This document shows, piece by piece, positions 21,719 through 32,438 of a DNA stretch of 64,000 bases. The position numbers and the translations under genes are program-made. Within the stretch, counting starts at the first letter, position 1. The number at the start of each line of letters is the position of its first letter. Location of the stretch: assembly GCF_947489565.1 (NCBI RefSeq), contig NZ_CANLEA010000004.1, positions 124,001-188,000 of the forward strand. Reading direction: 5' to 3'. This DNA comes from an uncultured Kordia sp. Lineage in GTDB: Bacteria > Bacteroidota > Bacteroidia > Flavobacteriales > Flavobacteriaceae. The notes beneath the pieces were generated by a model. It worked only from the letters and a program-made list of their open reading frames with translations. It ran no database searches and was not told the DNA's origin.

Positions 21719-23026
21719 TTACAAACGTACAATCTTTGCTCCAATAGCACGTAAACGTTCGTCTATATTTTCGTAACCTCTATCAATTTGTTCAATATTG
21801 TGAATTGTGGAAGTCCCTTTGGCAGATAAAGCCGCGATTAATAATGAGATTCCCGCTCTAATATCTGGAGAAACCATTGTCGTAGCTTTTAACTGTGATT
21901 TAAAGTCATGACCAATTACACTGGCTCTATGCGGATCACAAAGAATGATTTTTGCACCCATATCAATTAGTTTATCTACAAAGAATAAACGGCTTTCAAA
22001 CATTTTTTGATGAATTAAAACACTTCCGCGTGCTTGCGTAGCTACCACCAATATGATACTTAATAAATCTGGTGTAAATCCTGGCCAAGGCGCATCGGCA
22101 ATGGTTAAGATAGAACCATCAATATAGTTTTGAATTTCGTACCCATCAGCATGTGCAGGAACATGAATATCATCTCCTTGACGTTCTACTGTGATTCCTA
22201 ATTTTCTGAATACATCTGGAATTTGACCTAAATCGTCCCAACTTACATTTTTGATTGTTAGTTCGCTTCGTGTCATTGCTGCCAATCCAATCCAACTTCC
22301 AATCTCAATCATGTCTGGAAGCATTCTATGTTCTGTTCCGCCTAATTCTTCAACACCTTCAATACGTAATAAGTTTGAACCAACTCCGCTAATTTTTGCG
22401 CCCATTCGGTTCAGCATTTTACACAATTGCTGTAAATACGGCTCACAAGCAGCGTTATAGATGGTTGTAGTTCCTTCAGCTAAAACAGCTGCCATGACAA
22501 TATTAGCAGTTCCAGTTACAGAAGCTTCATCCAAAAGCATGTACGTTCCTTGCAATTTTTCTGCTTCTACTCCATAGAAATAATCTTCTCTATTGTATCT
22601 AAACTTTGCACCGAGTTTTATAAAACCTTCAAAGTGTGTATCGAGTCTTCTACGACCAATTTTATCTCCTCCAGGCTTCGGAATATATCCTTTTCCAAAA
22701 CGTGCTAATAAAGGGCCAACAATCATGATAGAACCGCGAAGTCCGCGTCCTTCTTCTTTAAATTGTTCTGACTCTAGATATTTAAGATTGATATCATCGG
22801 CCTGAAACGTATAGGATCCTGGTCCGTTTTTTTGAGTTTTCACGCCTAAGTTTCCTAAAAGCATGATTAATTTATTGACGTCAACAATGTCAGGAATATT
22901 ACTAATTGTCACTTTTTCAGGTGTCAATAAAACTGCACACAAAATCTGCAATGCTTCATTTTTTGCACCTTGTGGTTGAATACTTCCTTTTAACTGATGA
23001 CCACCTTCAATCTTAAAAGTCCCCAT
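21719..23026 (-). CDS. murA: UDP-N-acetylglucosamine 1-carboxyvinyltransferase
   Basis: GAKNEALQILCAVLLTPEKVTISNIPDIVDV; full-length family similarity. Confidence 0.93.
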   Translation of the reverse strand: MGTFKIEGGHQLKGSIQPQGAKNEALQILCAVLLTPEKVTISNIPDIVDVNKLIMLLGNLGVKTQKNGPGSYTFQADDINLKYLESEQFKEEGRGLRGSIMIVGPLLARFGKGYIPKPGGDKIGRRRLDTHFEGFIKLGAKFRYNREDYFYGVEAEKLQGTYMLLDEASVTGTANIVMAAVLAEGTTTIYNAACEPYLQQLCKMLNRMGAKISGVGSNLLRIEGVEELGGTEHRMLPDMIEIGSWIGLAAMTRSELTIKNVSWDDLGQIPDVFRKLGITVERQGDDIHVPAHADGYEIQNYIDGSILTIADAPWPGFTPDLLSIILVVATQARGSVLIHQKMFESRLFFVDKLIDMGAKIILCDPHRASVIGHDFKSQLKATTMVSPDIRAGISLLIAALSAKGTSTIHNIEQIDRGYENIDERLRAIGAKIVRL

Positions 23027-23047
23027 AAAATATGATAATGAATTTTG

Positions 23048-23689
23048 TTAGTAACGTTTTCTGTTGTTACGATTTTTATTATTTCGTTGTTGTTGATTTT
23101 TGTTCGAAAACTTTTTCTTTTGTTTCAAAAGATTTGAAGAATCTGATAAGTCTTCCTCTTTAGCTGCTAAGTCAATTTTTCCATCGCTCAACTCAAACAA
23201 ATGCTTAAAGATTACATAATCTTCAACAGTGTCTTTGTTCCAGTTTAGGTAACATTTTTTCATATGATTGGCGATTGCAAACTCTAAAGCTTCTTTCATT
23301 TCGCCTTCTTCCCAGCTGTTTGCCACATCAATCATTCGCTTGATATTATTTCCATAGAAACGATATTTTGGAAAGTTTTGTGGATATCCAAGTGGATTTG
23401 GACGTTCTTGCAATACTTCTTTAGAAGGCTTTGGAAATGGCGAATCTACATCCAATTTAAAATCGGACATGATGAATAATTGATCCCATAATTTATGTTG
23501 GAAATCAGGCACATCACGTAAATGTGGTTGTAAATTTCCCATAACACCAATAATGGCTTTTGCTTGCTTGTTTCGCTCTGCTGCATCTTCTGTAGCTACG
23601 GCAATGTTGATCATTTTTTGAATATGACGTCCATACTCAGGAATAATCAATCTATGACGTTCTGTATTATACTCTAGCTGCTCAATCAA
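23048..23689 (-). CDS. DUF4290 domain-containing protein
   Basis: LIIPEYGRHIQKMINIAV...NPLGYPQNFPKYRFYGNNIKRMI. Confidence 0.85.
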   Translation of the reverse strand: MIEQLEYNTERHRLIIPEYGRHIQKMINIAVATEDAAERNKQAKAIIGVMGNLQPHLRDVPDFQHKLWDQLFIMSDFKLDVDSPFPKPSKEVLQERPNPLGYPQNFPKYRFYGNNIKRMIDVANSWEEGEMKEALEFAIANHMKKCYLNWNKDTVEDYVIFKHLFELSDGKIDLAAKEEDLSDSSNLLKQKKKFSNKNQQQRNNKNRNNRKRY

Positions 23690-23792
23690 AATAAAATGTA
23701 TTTGTAAGGTATGTTATTGAAGTAAAATAAAGTTCGTGTGAAGATTATTTTGTGATTGCAAAATAGTAAAAAAAATCTAGATAACTTCGTAG

Positions 23793-24083
23793 TTATAGAG
23801 AAATTATACCTTCTACCTGACTTGCTTCCTTATATTTTTCAATAACGGCGTCTGCACTTTTCATCTTTGCAGTAATAGTAACGCTTGTATACGTTCCTTT
23901 TGAAGACTTCTTAGTATCAATTACGGCACCAAGATTATCAAAAATTTGGTGTACTTCTTTTATTTTTTCATCACTAGAAGGCACAATGAATTTGTACATG
24001 TATAATGCTGGAAACTGTGTGGTATCTTCTAATTGTATTTTTAGTTTTGCATAAAACGCTTCAGGGTCGTTTTTTAAACTCAT
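23793..24083 (-). CDS. DUF493 family protein
   Basis: FPALYMYKFIVPSSDEKIKEV...SSKGTYTSVTITAKM. Confidence 0.85.
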   Translation of the reverse strand: MSLKNDPEAFYAKLKIQLEDTTQFPALYMYKFIVPSSDEKIKEVHQIFDNLGAVIDTKKSSKGTYTSVTITAKMKSADAVIEKYKEASQVEGIISL

Positions 24084-24146
24084 GCTCTCGTTTTTTCTTA
24101 GTGAACGGCAAAGATACTGCTTCTTAGAAAACTTTTGCAGTTTCTT

Positions 24147-25451
24147 CTATTTTATTACTTTTTTGATTGTGATGGTATTGTTTACTTGAACTTTCAAAAA
24201 ATACGTTCCTGAACTTAGTTGTGCTACATTAACCGTTGTTTCACGTACATTTGAGAGTTCTTTTTGCAGTACAATTCGCCCAAAACTATCCAGTAAAATA
24301 ATCGTTTGCAATGGCTTTTCAGAAATTATAGAAAGTTGATCTTTTACAGGATTTGGAAAGATTTGCAATGCAGCTTCCGCTACCTCATCTACACTTAATA
24401 TACAATTGATTTGCGTGCCCGGTTGCGTTACAAGTGTTCCGTTATTTACAGACCAATGTTCCCAAGTTCCGCCAGTTCCAGTACGCCAATCCGTTAAATC
24501 GAACGCATTACTTCCTTCTGTGGTTCCTTTTACTTTGTATACTTTTAACGCTTCTCCTCCTCTATTCCAGTCTAGTGGTATGTTGGGTTCACAGATTTCA
24601 GGAGTCATGTCTGTAAGTTCGCAATTTGCCTGAATAAAATAGGCATTGTCATCAAAAGATGGATAATCGCCAAAAACTCTTGCGCCACCATTTTCATCAA
24701 TACAAACTGCTGTATATTCATCACACGCAATTCCTTTTACATTTACAAAACCTGCACTTCCATAATCTATTAGTATGCGTGCTAAAAATGTAGTATGGCG
24801 ACCTCTACGATCTGGATCATCATAATGTGTATCAGTAATGACATCATTCAAAAACCAATTGCCTAAAAAAGGTGTATTCGGAACTGTCAGATTTGTTGCG
24901 TACGGATTCGCCAAGGCTTGTGCAGAAGTAATTGTTCCGTTTTCAGCAGAAAAATAGAATCTGCCTAAAATTGCCATTCCTGCACTCGTTCCTCCAATGG
25001 CTAAATTTTCAAAATTTATGGCATGATTAATTAGATTTTGTACTTCTGTATCTCTCCAATACGACACATAATTCCACTGATCGCCACCAGCAAACCAAAT
25101 GGCTTCTGCTTCTTGAATTCTTTGAAGCACGTAGGCATCAGTACTTGCGGTACTGTTATTAAAAACAATCGTTTCCACAGAATTCACCGTTACACCCAAA
25201 TCTGAATACATATAATTGTTATAACCATCAGACCCACTGGCGCGAAGTACTAAAACATCGCCTCCATTGGCACGTTGTAAAAACCATTGCATGGCTTCAT
25301 CTGACTCGGATGCGCCGCCCATGAGACACGATCCGCCTAACGGAATAACCTCAATACTTGTTGCGCTTCCTGTTCGATACGATGTGTACGATTGTGCAAA
25401 ACTATTGAGCATAAAGAATAAAGATAAAATGTAGGTAATGTTAGTTTTCAT
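24147..25451 (-). CDS. Cyanophycinase-like peptidase S51 with T9SS sorting domain
   Basis: AEAIWFAGGDQWNYVSYW, NLAIGGTSAGMAILG; C-terminal LQIFPNPVKDQLSI...GTYFLKV. Confidence 0.85.
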   Translation of the reverse strand: MKTNITYILSLFFMLNSFAQSYTSYRTGSATSIEVIPLGGSCLMGGASESDEAMQWFLQRANGGDVLVLRASGSDGYNNYMYSDLGVTVNSVETIVFNNSTASTDAYVLQRIQEAEAIWFAGGDQWNYVSYWRDTEVQNLINHAINFENLAIGGTSAGMAILGRFYFSAENGTITSAQALANPYATNLTVPNTPFLGNWFLNDVITDTHYDDPDRRGRHTTFLARILIDYGSAGFVNVKGIACDEYTAVCIDENGGARVFGDYPSFDDNAYFIQANCELTDMTPEICEPNIPLDWNRGGEALKVYKVKGTTEGSNAFDLTDWRTGTGGTWEHWSVNNGTLVTQPGTQINCILSVDEVAEAALQIFPNPVKDQLSIISEKPLQTIILLDSFGRIVLQKELSNVRETTVNVAQLSSGTYFLKVQVNNTITIKKVIK

Positions 25452-25599
25452 AGGTAAAGTGGTATATTTCAAATGTAGGTAAAGTTTCACGACTTGCAAA
25501 AGGTTATTTATAAGATGATTTGTATTGAATTTTAAATCACTTTCGTTTTAAAAACTCTAGAATCAAGATTTTTTGATTTAATTTGATAAAAAAACAAGA

Positions 25600-26163
25600 A
25601 TGGGGAAACTATTTTTTACATCCGATCATCATTTTGGGCATGATAATATTATAAAATTCTGTAATCGTCCATTTGAAGATGTTCGGGAAATGAATCAAGT
25701 ACTAATTGAAAGGTGGAATGAAAAAATTAAAAAGAATGATTCTGTATATCATTTAGGAGATTTTGGTTATGGTTACAAGGAAAATATTGCTTCTATTTTA
25801 GATCAATTGAATGGAAAGATTCATTTAATTGTGGGAAATCATGAAAAGCCAGCACTACAAAACCCTGATAAATTTGTTTGGATAAAAGATTATTTTGAAT
25901 TGAAGGTGAAAGATGCTGATTGTAAAAACGGATATCAGAACATCATTCTATTTCATTATGCCATGCGCGTGTGGAGAAGTGATTCGAGAGGAAGTTGGCA
26001 TTTATATGGACATAGCCACGGTAATTTACCAGACTTAGAAGATCGTTTGTGTTTTGATATTGGTGTTGATTGTCATGACTTTTATCCGTTATCCTACGAC
26101 GAAGTAAAAACGATTATGAAAACTAAAAACTGGAGTTCTCCTTCACAAAAAAGAGAAATTTGA
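25600..26163 (+). CDS. Calcineurin-like metallophosphoesterase
   Basis: FTSDHHFGHDNII, HLGDFGYG, IVGNHEK, YGHSHGN. Confidence 0.88.
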   Translation: MGKLFFTSDHHFGHDNIIKFCNRPFEDVREMNQVLIERWNEKIKKNDSVYHLGDFGYGYKENIASILDQLNGKIHLIVGNHEKPALQNPDKFVWIKDYFELKVKDADCKNGYQNIILFHYAMRVWRSDSRGSWHLYGHSHGNLPDLEDRLCFDIGVDCHDFYPLSYDEVKTIMKTKNWSSPSQKREI

Positions 26164-26300
26164 GTTAGCTTGAATTGTTTTCACATATAAAGGTGTGAAT
26201 TTCGAATCTAACGGAAGTAAATAAACTCTTAAAAAAATCTATCGTAGTAATAGATCACTTTTATTAATGATTTCACATTATTTCCTTCAAACAATAACTA

Positions 26301-26346
26301 AAGACAGATTGCAAAATACTGAAGTATTATATGCAACCTGTCTTTA
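26301..26346 (-). terminator. Extended hairpin, likely terminator of the small lectin-like gene
   Basis: aagacagattgca...tgcaacctgtctt with inner aatact/agtatt. Confidence 0.6.
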
Positions 26347-26376
26347 AACTAAATTTATATTCTATTATAATCTTAT

Positions 26377-26685
26377 TTATTGTTGTTCAATTCGAAACCA
26401 GCCATTCCATACTCCATCTATTTGATAACATATAAAATATTCGCCAGCTTCTGTAACAGCAACTACTTGAATTTGACCTTGCAGATCCGTTGTTGCAGCT
26501 ACTCTCACAGCTCCAGCTAGAGGTACCTTTGAACCTCCTACAACTCCGAAAAGCGCCTCTGCTTGAGACCATACTAATTTATTTCCTACTTCTACCTGCC
26601 AAGTATGCGCTACGTTTTTAGCTTCATCAATATAAAAAGCTTCTACACGTCCGTCTGAATTCGTTGCTATAACAAAATTGTTCAT
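26377..26685 (-). CDS. Small two-blade PLL/tectonin-like lectin candidate
   Basis: NSDGRVEAFYIDEAKNVAHTWQVE...W and VWNGWFRIE resemble beta-propeller lectin blades. Confidence 0.5.
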   Translation of the reverse strand: MNNFVIATNSDGRVEAFYIDEAKNVAHTWQVEVGNKLVWSQAEALFGVVGGSKVPLAGAVRVAATTDLQGQIQVVAVTEAGEYFICYQIDGVWNGWFRIEQQ

Positions 26686-26964
26686 AATTTATAATTTTAA
26701 AGTTTCCTACTCTATTTAAAATTGGCTTTTCGGGTTACGCCTGCAAAAACCAAAGAAGAGAATAACTACTTCATTATTTGATCTTTACAACAATTCAAAG
26801 ATGCTATCATTATTCGTTTTTTTATCCGTAGAAATTGCTTGTTTTTAAAAAACGGATAGAATTACCTTTGTGTAGGAATAAACTAATATCAAGAAGAAGT
26901 CATAACCAAGCAACTAGTGACTAGCAAAGCTTTTATTATCCACTTACATTTGTAATTAATTCGT

Positions 26965-29900
26965 CTATTTCTTAAGTAGTTTAACCGTGTGAGTATGTAC
27001 TCCGTTCGAGACTTTAATTAAATAAACTCCTTTACTCAAATTACTTACATCAAGCTCTAATTTTGGGGCTTTCATTTCAAAGGTTTCAATTTTTTGTCCT
27101 TGAAAATTAATTATTTCTACCTGATATTGCCCATCAAAATTCTCAAGATAAATTGTTGTTATATCCTTGGCTGGATTTGGAAACAAGGAAAGACTTTCTG
27201 ATGCAGCCTCTAAGGTTCTACTTTTACTCTCATCTGAGTTATAGACTAAATTTTCCCAAGGACTTATAGGCTCATCCTTAAAACTATTTGACCTGTTAGG
27301 TTCACAGGGATGGATAAATGCATCAAATACACTTCCATTTTGAGCAATAAAATCTGGATTTAAATCAATAAAATCTCCAGCTCTGTATTTCACATTTTGT
27401 TCAACTTGTATTGTTGCAGTTGAATGAATTTGTCTACGAGCTTCTTTAAAAACATATGAGTTACCATACGTTCCAGACTCATAAAATATTTCGTCTTCTG
27501 GACAAACAAAACATCCTTCCCAAAGTCCTCTACCAAAAGTTCCTACTCGCAACTTATTTAGTGTATAGTATGGTTTTATACCTCTTTTTTCAATATTAGG
27601 AAGACCAGTTCCTACTATTGTCCAGTTGTAGTTTCCTGCATCTAAATCACTTCCATGTAAATAATAAACACCACAATCTTGAACCACATAAATTCCTTCG
27701 TGAGTACCTTTTTCAATGGCGATATTATAATCATTTGCATGTTTAACACCACATTTAGGTAAATTACCAGTAATGTCAGTATATATCATATCTCCTTGAC
27801 TATTTATATCAAGCATAACTGCTCTATACTCTGAATAAGAAGCATCAGTATTACCGCTAGTGGTAAAATAATACCTGTCATCTATATAATGGCTCTCTTT
27901 TACACTTCCGAACGCTGTGTTAATAATAGGCTGTCCTGTGTCATAAGGCATTTTAATTTCAACCCAGCTATTCATAGCTACCTGAGGATCTGAATCATTA
28001 GCTTTATTGCAATAGAACAACACTTGGTTACCTCCATTTGGAGTAAATTCTACACCATTTGCAAATAGAACATTATCATTTTTTTGTGAAGCACTTAGTT
28101 GTGTTAGTACAAGGTCGTTACCATTGGGTAAAAATTGAGAAAAGTTAGATATTTTGGTTCTAGTTGTTGGAATAACTCCAGGAATCAATTCAGTTTTATA
28201 AACATTCCCAAAGTTAACATTATTCTCCACTCCATGCGTATATAATACAGTTCCATCCTGAGCAGGTTCATACCATCCATTATAATTAGTTGAATAAGCC
28301 GATGGAAAATCTAAATCTACAGATGGAGCATAATAATTTGCCGAAACAAAATCTGTTGTTCCTGTTTGACCACTGGCAAAATAAAATTGATATTCATCCT
28401 CATCTATTATAGTAGCACCAACTCCATCTGATATGCCAGAGAACATATTCCAGTCATGGGTTAAGTTCGGTTGGTTATACGAACTATTTAATCTGGTAGT
28501 ACCATCATGATCTAAAGAAAGTAATATTTTATTCAGATCATTTTCACTATGATCAAACTTTTGAACCATGCCAACTCCTAGCCCTAAGTCTTTACTTTCC
28601 CATGTTACACCATTATCAACAGATTTGGATATGCCTCCATGATGCGCCACCCATACTTCATTTTGATGTTGAGGATGTGGATGCCATAAAAAATGTTCTT
28701 TATCATCATGTAGTCCGCTATTTGTAGGTTTCCCTATATTATTAACAAAACCATTATTGGTTCCAGATAATCCTAGTTGAAAAGAATAAATAATTTTTTT
28801 ATCATCAAATGGATTTACAGCAAAAGCAAAACAAGCACCGAAATTTGATGAACCTTCACTTTCAGATTGTAACATATCTTCTGAAAGATTAAACAATCGT
28901 AAAGACCAAACTTGTTTCAAATTGCTAGTCTTAATATTGCAATGGATCTTTGCTTTGTATGGATCTGCGGCTGAGGATAAATTAGATGGGGAAAATTCAA
29001 ATGTCGCTGCTTCTTTCTCAATGGAACTAAATACTTCTTGACTTGTTTGCCAACCATTTTGTGTTACATACGTCTTTACACTAGAGACGCTTGCAGAACC
29101 AAAATTTTCTATTATTTGAAAACTAGTTGCAAAAAAATTTCCATCTGGAAATAGTTCGTCAGATTTTACAATTTCTACATCGAGGCATTCAATCATACTA
29201 AAACCATTTGGAGATGAAGGAATAAATACTTCTTCCAAATTATTCGGGTTATTAGGATCATTAATATCGGTATACTTATATAACCCTTTGGACTTGGCAA
29301 TAAAAATTTCGTCTGGATTATCTGGATTAAAGATTACTTTATTTATCTTACCATAAGATACTATTTCAGCAGATAGTAATTTACGCCAAGTTTGCCCATA
29401 ATCTCTAGAAATTAAAATTGCCCCATCAACACCTAAACGATGAGATTTTCCATTAAGGTCACCTCCTAATGTTGAAACAGCCACGATAGTACCAGGGTAG
29501 GCTTCAGAAAATTCTGCCCATGCCACTGCAGAAGTATCCCAATTATCGCTAACGCAAGTCCATAACTCACCTCCATTACTGCTATAAAAAAGACCACCAA
29601 ATGTAGATCCTACTAACATACTTAATGGATCATTCATATCTATTCTAATAAATTCGGTATGACCTATTCCATTTAAACGAGTTTCAGTTCCTGTAGTAGG
29701 ATTTGATTGACTTCCAGAAGATTTTACTACTGGTCCAAATTCTTCCCATTCGCATCCTTTTACAGGTAAATCCTTAATATCTGATTTACTATCTAACGAA
29801 GAAAAATAACGTTTCAAACTATAATCATAACTTGCTAGTTTTATTTCCCAATCTGAAATAAATCTCATAAAATCAATGTATGGACTACCTTCTGTTGCCA

Positions 29901-30102
29901 CTCGCTCAATTCCATAAGTTTCAATCTTTTTTTTGTAAAATTCTAAGCCTTCTTTTTTTATATCGGTAAAATTATTTTCTCCCAAAATAAATTGATAGGG
30001 TTCATTTGGATTCTCTCTACCTTCTTTTGAGGTATTTTGACCAAAAGAAACTTGAAACAAGAGCAAGAAAATTACAACTTGTATTTTATATGTTGTTTTC
30101 AT
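26965..30102 (-). CDS. Large secreted VPS10/sialidase-like beta-propeller protein with T9SS sorting domain
   Basis: Repeated SxDxGxTW-type motifs (ISRDYGQTWRKL, SVDNGVTWESK); C-terminal LSLFPNPAKDITTIYL...GVYLIKVSNG. Confidence 0.8.
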   Translation of the reverse strand: MKTTYKIQVVIFLLLFQVSFGQNTSKEGRENPNEPYQFILGENNFTDIKKEGLEFYKKKIETYGIERVATEGSPYIDFMRFISDWEIKLASYDYSLKRYFSSLDSKSDIKDLPVKGCEWEEFGPVVKSSGSQSNPTTGTETRLNGIGHTEFIRIDMNDPLSMLVGSTFGGLFYSSNGGELWTCVSDNWDTSAVAWAEFSEAYPGTIVAVSTLGGDLNGKSHRLGVDGAILISRDYGQTWRKLLSAEIVSYGKINKVIFNPDNPDEIFIAKSKGLYKYTDINDPNNPNNLEEVFIPSSPNGFSMIECLDVEIVKSDELFPDGNFFATSFQIIENFGSASVSSVKTYVTQNGWQTSQEVFSSIEKEAATFEFSPSNLSSAADPYKAKIHCNIKTSNLKQVWSLRLFNLSEDMLQSESEGSSNFGACFAFAVNPFDDKKIIYSFQLGLSGTNNGFVNNIGKPTNSGLHDDKEHFLWHPHPQHQNEVWVAHHGGISKSVDNGVTWESKDLGLGVGMVQKFDHSENDLNKILLSLDHDGTTRLNSSYNQPNLTHDWNMFSGISDGVGATIIDEDEYQFYFASGQTGTTDFVSANYYAPSVDLDFPSAYSTNYNGWYEPAQDGTVLYTHGVENNVNFGNVYKTELIPGVIPTTRTKISNFSQFLPNGNDLVLTQLSASQKNDNVLFANGVEFTPNGGNQVLFYCNKANDSDPQVAMNSWVEIKMPYDTGQPIINTAFGSVKESHYIDDRYYFTTSGNTDASYSEYRAVMLDINSQGDMIYTDITGNLPKCGVKHANDYNIAIEKGTHEGIYVVQDCGVYYLHGSDLDAGNYNWTIVGTGLPNIEKRGIKPYYTLNKLRVGTFGRGLWEGCFVCPEDEIFYESGTYGNSYVFKEARRQIHSTATIQVEQNVKYRAGDFIDLNPDFIAQNGSVFDAFIHPCEPNRSNSFKDEPISPWENLVYNSDESKSRTLEAASESLSLFPNPAKDITTIYLENFDGQYQVEIINFQGQKIETFEMKAPKLELDVSNLSKGVYLIKVSNGVHTHTVKLLKK

Positions 30103-30114
30103 AATTGCTCAATA

Positions 30115-31047
30115 TTATTTGATGTCTTTATTTTTTAATAAGGCTTTTATTTCTTCATTTTCCTTTTTAAGTTGAATCACATAAAGTGTTAGCTCTTCTA
30201 TTTTTTCCATGAGTTTGGCATCCATTTTAGCAACATCAATTCCTGAATTTGCAATTTCTTCTGCGCTTGGAACATTTGGTAAATGTCCTTTTTCTTGAAT
30301 GTGTTTTTCGACTTGAGAAAGTGTTAATAAATGGTAATCATCTTTAAAAACGTAATCGGCCCAATCATCACTTGATCTAACGGCTACTCTCACTTTTTCA
30401 GTTAAAATTCCTCTTCCTACATATAAGTTGTAATCTCCCGATAAAGTAGCTCTTGGGAAATTGTTTGGATTATTTGGATCAAGTCCAATACTTACTTTTC
30501 CGTTATCTGCCAAGAACAAAAAATGATTTCCAAAACCACCTCCATTATTTCCATTTGTACTTCCATCTGGTTTCCAAAAATTAAGTCCTGAAACACCGTT
30601 AGACATATACTCTATTCCCCATTGACCATTTGGAGCACTGACATCACCTCCAAAGACCATCATAGGTCCGCCATAAGAATTGTTTCCTGTAATTTGAATT
30701 CTACCATTATGGACATGAAGCTTACTATTGGGATTCTCCTCTCCTATTCCCACTCTTCCATTAGTTCTTACTACAAATTGACTAAAATATGAGCCTTGGT
30801 TAAATCCTGATTTTCGTAGATGTAATAATGTATTTATATTACTACCAGCAAGAAATGTAAATGGACTCGTTATTCTTAAACCTGATTCCATTGTTGCATC
30901 TTCAGGAAGAATAATATCTGTTTTTGCTGTTGGAGTTATAGTCCCAATACCTACATTCCCATCATCTGGAAATATATTTGTTTGAGAATAAGTAAAGTTT
31001 ACTAAGATTAAGCATATTATTAAGAGGAAATTATTTTTTGTTTTCAT
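30115..31047 (-). CDS. Tail-fibre-like secreted protein with C-terminal coiled-coil
   Basis: GNVGIGTITPTAK; DDYHLLTLSQVEKHIQEKGHLPNVPSAEEI; coiled-coil end. Confidence 0.75.
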   Translation of the reverse strand: MKTKNNFLLIICLILVNFTYSQTNIFPDDGNVGIGTITPTAKTDIILPEDATMESGLRITSPFTFLAGSNINTLLHLRKSGFNQGSYFSQFVVRTNGRVGIGEENPNSKLHVHNGRIQITGNNSYGGPMMVFGGDVSAPNGQWGIEYMSNGVSGLNFWKPDGSTNGNNGGGFGNHFLFLADNGKVSIGLDPNNPNNFPRATLSGDYNLYVGRGILTEKVRVAVRSSDDWADYVFKDDYHLLTLSQVEKHIQEKGHLPNVPSAEEIANSGIDVAKMDAKLMEKIEELTLYVIQLKKENEEIKALLKNKDIK

Positions 31048-31167
31048 AATGATTATTTTAATATTAAATATGGTATGGTTATATTTTAAAAGCATTTCTA
31101 ATTGTATGTATATGTATTTTTAGAATAGAGAGAAAAAAAGCGAACCGAAGTTCGCTTAAAACGTTTT

Positions 31168-31398
31168 TTAACCACCAACATCACAATTAGTAGGTACTCC
31201 TCCTTCAGGGTTTCTACTTGTATGTGTTCCAAAAGTGTCACAGCCATCAAGACTTTTTGGTTGTTCATTTGGGCAATTAACTCCCATACAATTAGTAACA
31301 TCTTCTGTACCTTTGTAACCTCCTTTTAATTGTGTAAACTGAAAATTGGAAACTAATCTCTTATTAAGCTTTAATGATTTTAAATTTTGTTTTTTCAT
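31168..31398 (-). CDS. Class I lanthipeptide-like RiPP precursor
   Basis: Leader MKKQNLKSLKLNKRLVSNFQFTQLKGG followed by a Cys/Ser/Thr-containing core. Confidence 0.6.
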   Translation of the reverse strand: MKKQNLKSLKLNKRLVSNFQFTQLKGGYKGTEDVTNCMGVNCPNEQPKSLDGCDTFGTHTSRNPEGGVPTNCDVGG

Positions 31399-31893
31399 AA
31401 TGTGTGTTTTTTAATGTTAATATTAAATGTGATATAGCTATATTCTTGTTTGATTCTTAGCAATCCATTTTTGTAAACTCTCTTTAAGCGCATACTAAAA
31501 ATGAAATATTGTTTTGCTGTTTTCTCGTTTTAGATTGCTCTATTAGTTTTCCGAACTTGGGTAGAAGTTTTTCTCGTTAACTCAACATCCTTTTTCTTTT
31601 GAAATATTTTTTTATGACAGTACATATTTTGAATAAATGTTGAATCAAAGTAAATGTGTTGATGCCAATAAAAAAAGGAATGTAATTGGTGTTTTATAAA
31701 AGATCAATTGCGTTTTTATAAAACATAAATAAAATATTATCTATGAGTTTTTCCATTCTTATAGGTTTACAAAACCGTATAGACGAATTAATTTATTTAT
31801 GTGATTTTCTTTTACAATCGAACCATCAAGCAAAAACAAAAAATTTCATATTCCTATCATTTTGCGTAATTTTACCCCATAAATTATTCAGAT

Positions 31894-32438
31894 TGAACAC
31901 GAAAAGAGTACTTATTATTGGTGGACCTGGCACAGGAAAATCTACATTGATTACAGCTTTGGAAGAAAAAGGACATGTTTGCTTCCATGAAATTTCGAGA
32001 GAAGTAACAGCTGCTGCACAGAAGAAAGGCATTGAACAACTATTTTTAACACAACCTTTGCTGTTTAGCGAATTGTTATTAAAAGGTAGAATTCAACAAT
32101 TCAAAGATGCCGAAGCACTCAAGAATTCGTTCGCTTTTTACGACCGTGGAATTCCGGATGTAGCTGCATACATGGATTATACAGGAGATGAATATCCTGA
32201 TATGTTTAGAGATGCTTGTAAAGAACATTTGTATGATGTGGCTTTTATGCTAGCGCCGTGGAAAGAAATTTACGAGCAAGACAATGAACGTTACGAGAGT
32301 TTTGAACAGGCAGAAACCATTCAGAAGTATTTGACAACGGCGTATGAAAGTTATGGTTATCAACTAATTGATGTCCCTTTCGGAACGGTTTCAGAACGTG
32401 TTTCATTCATCCTAAATACACTTAATACTCACGAATGA
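31894..32438 (+). CDS. AAA family ATPase
   Basis: KRVLIIGGPGTGKSTLITALEEKG, FAFYDRGIPDVAAYMDY; start taken as TTG near 31894, ORF is open upstream. Confidence 0.75.

Noticed and set aside
30115-31047. Possible prophage tail-fibre gene
   Set aside because: No phage structural genes nearby; this GIGT/coiled-coil protein type is common in Bacteroidetes and has a signal peptide
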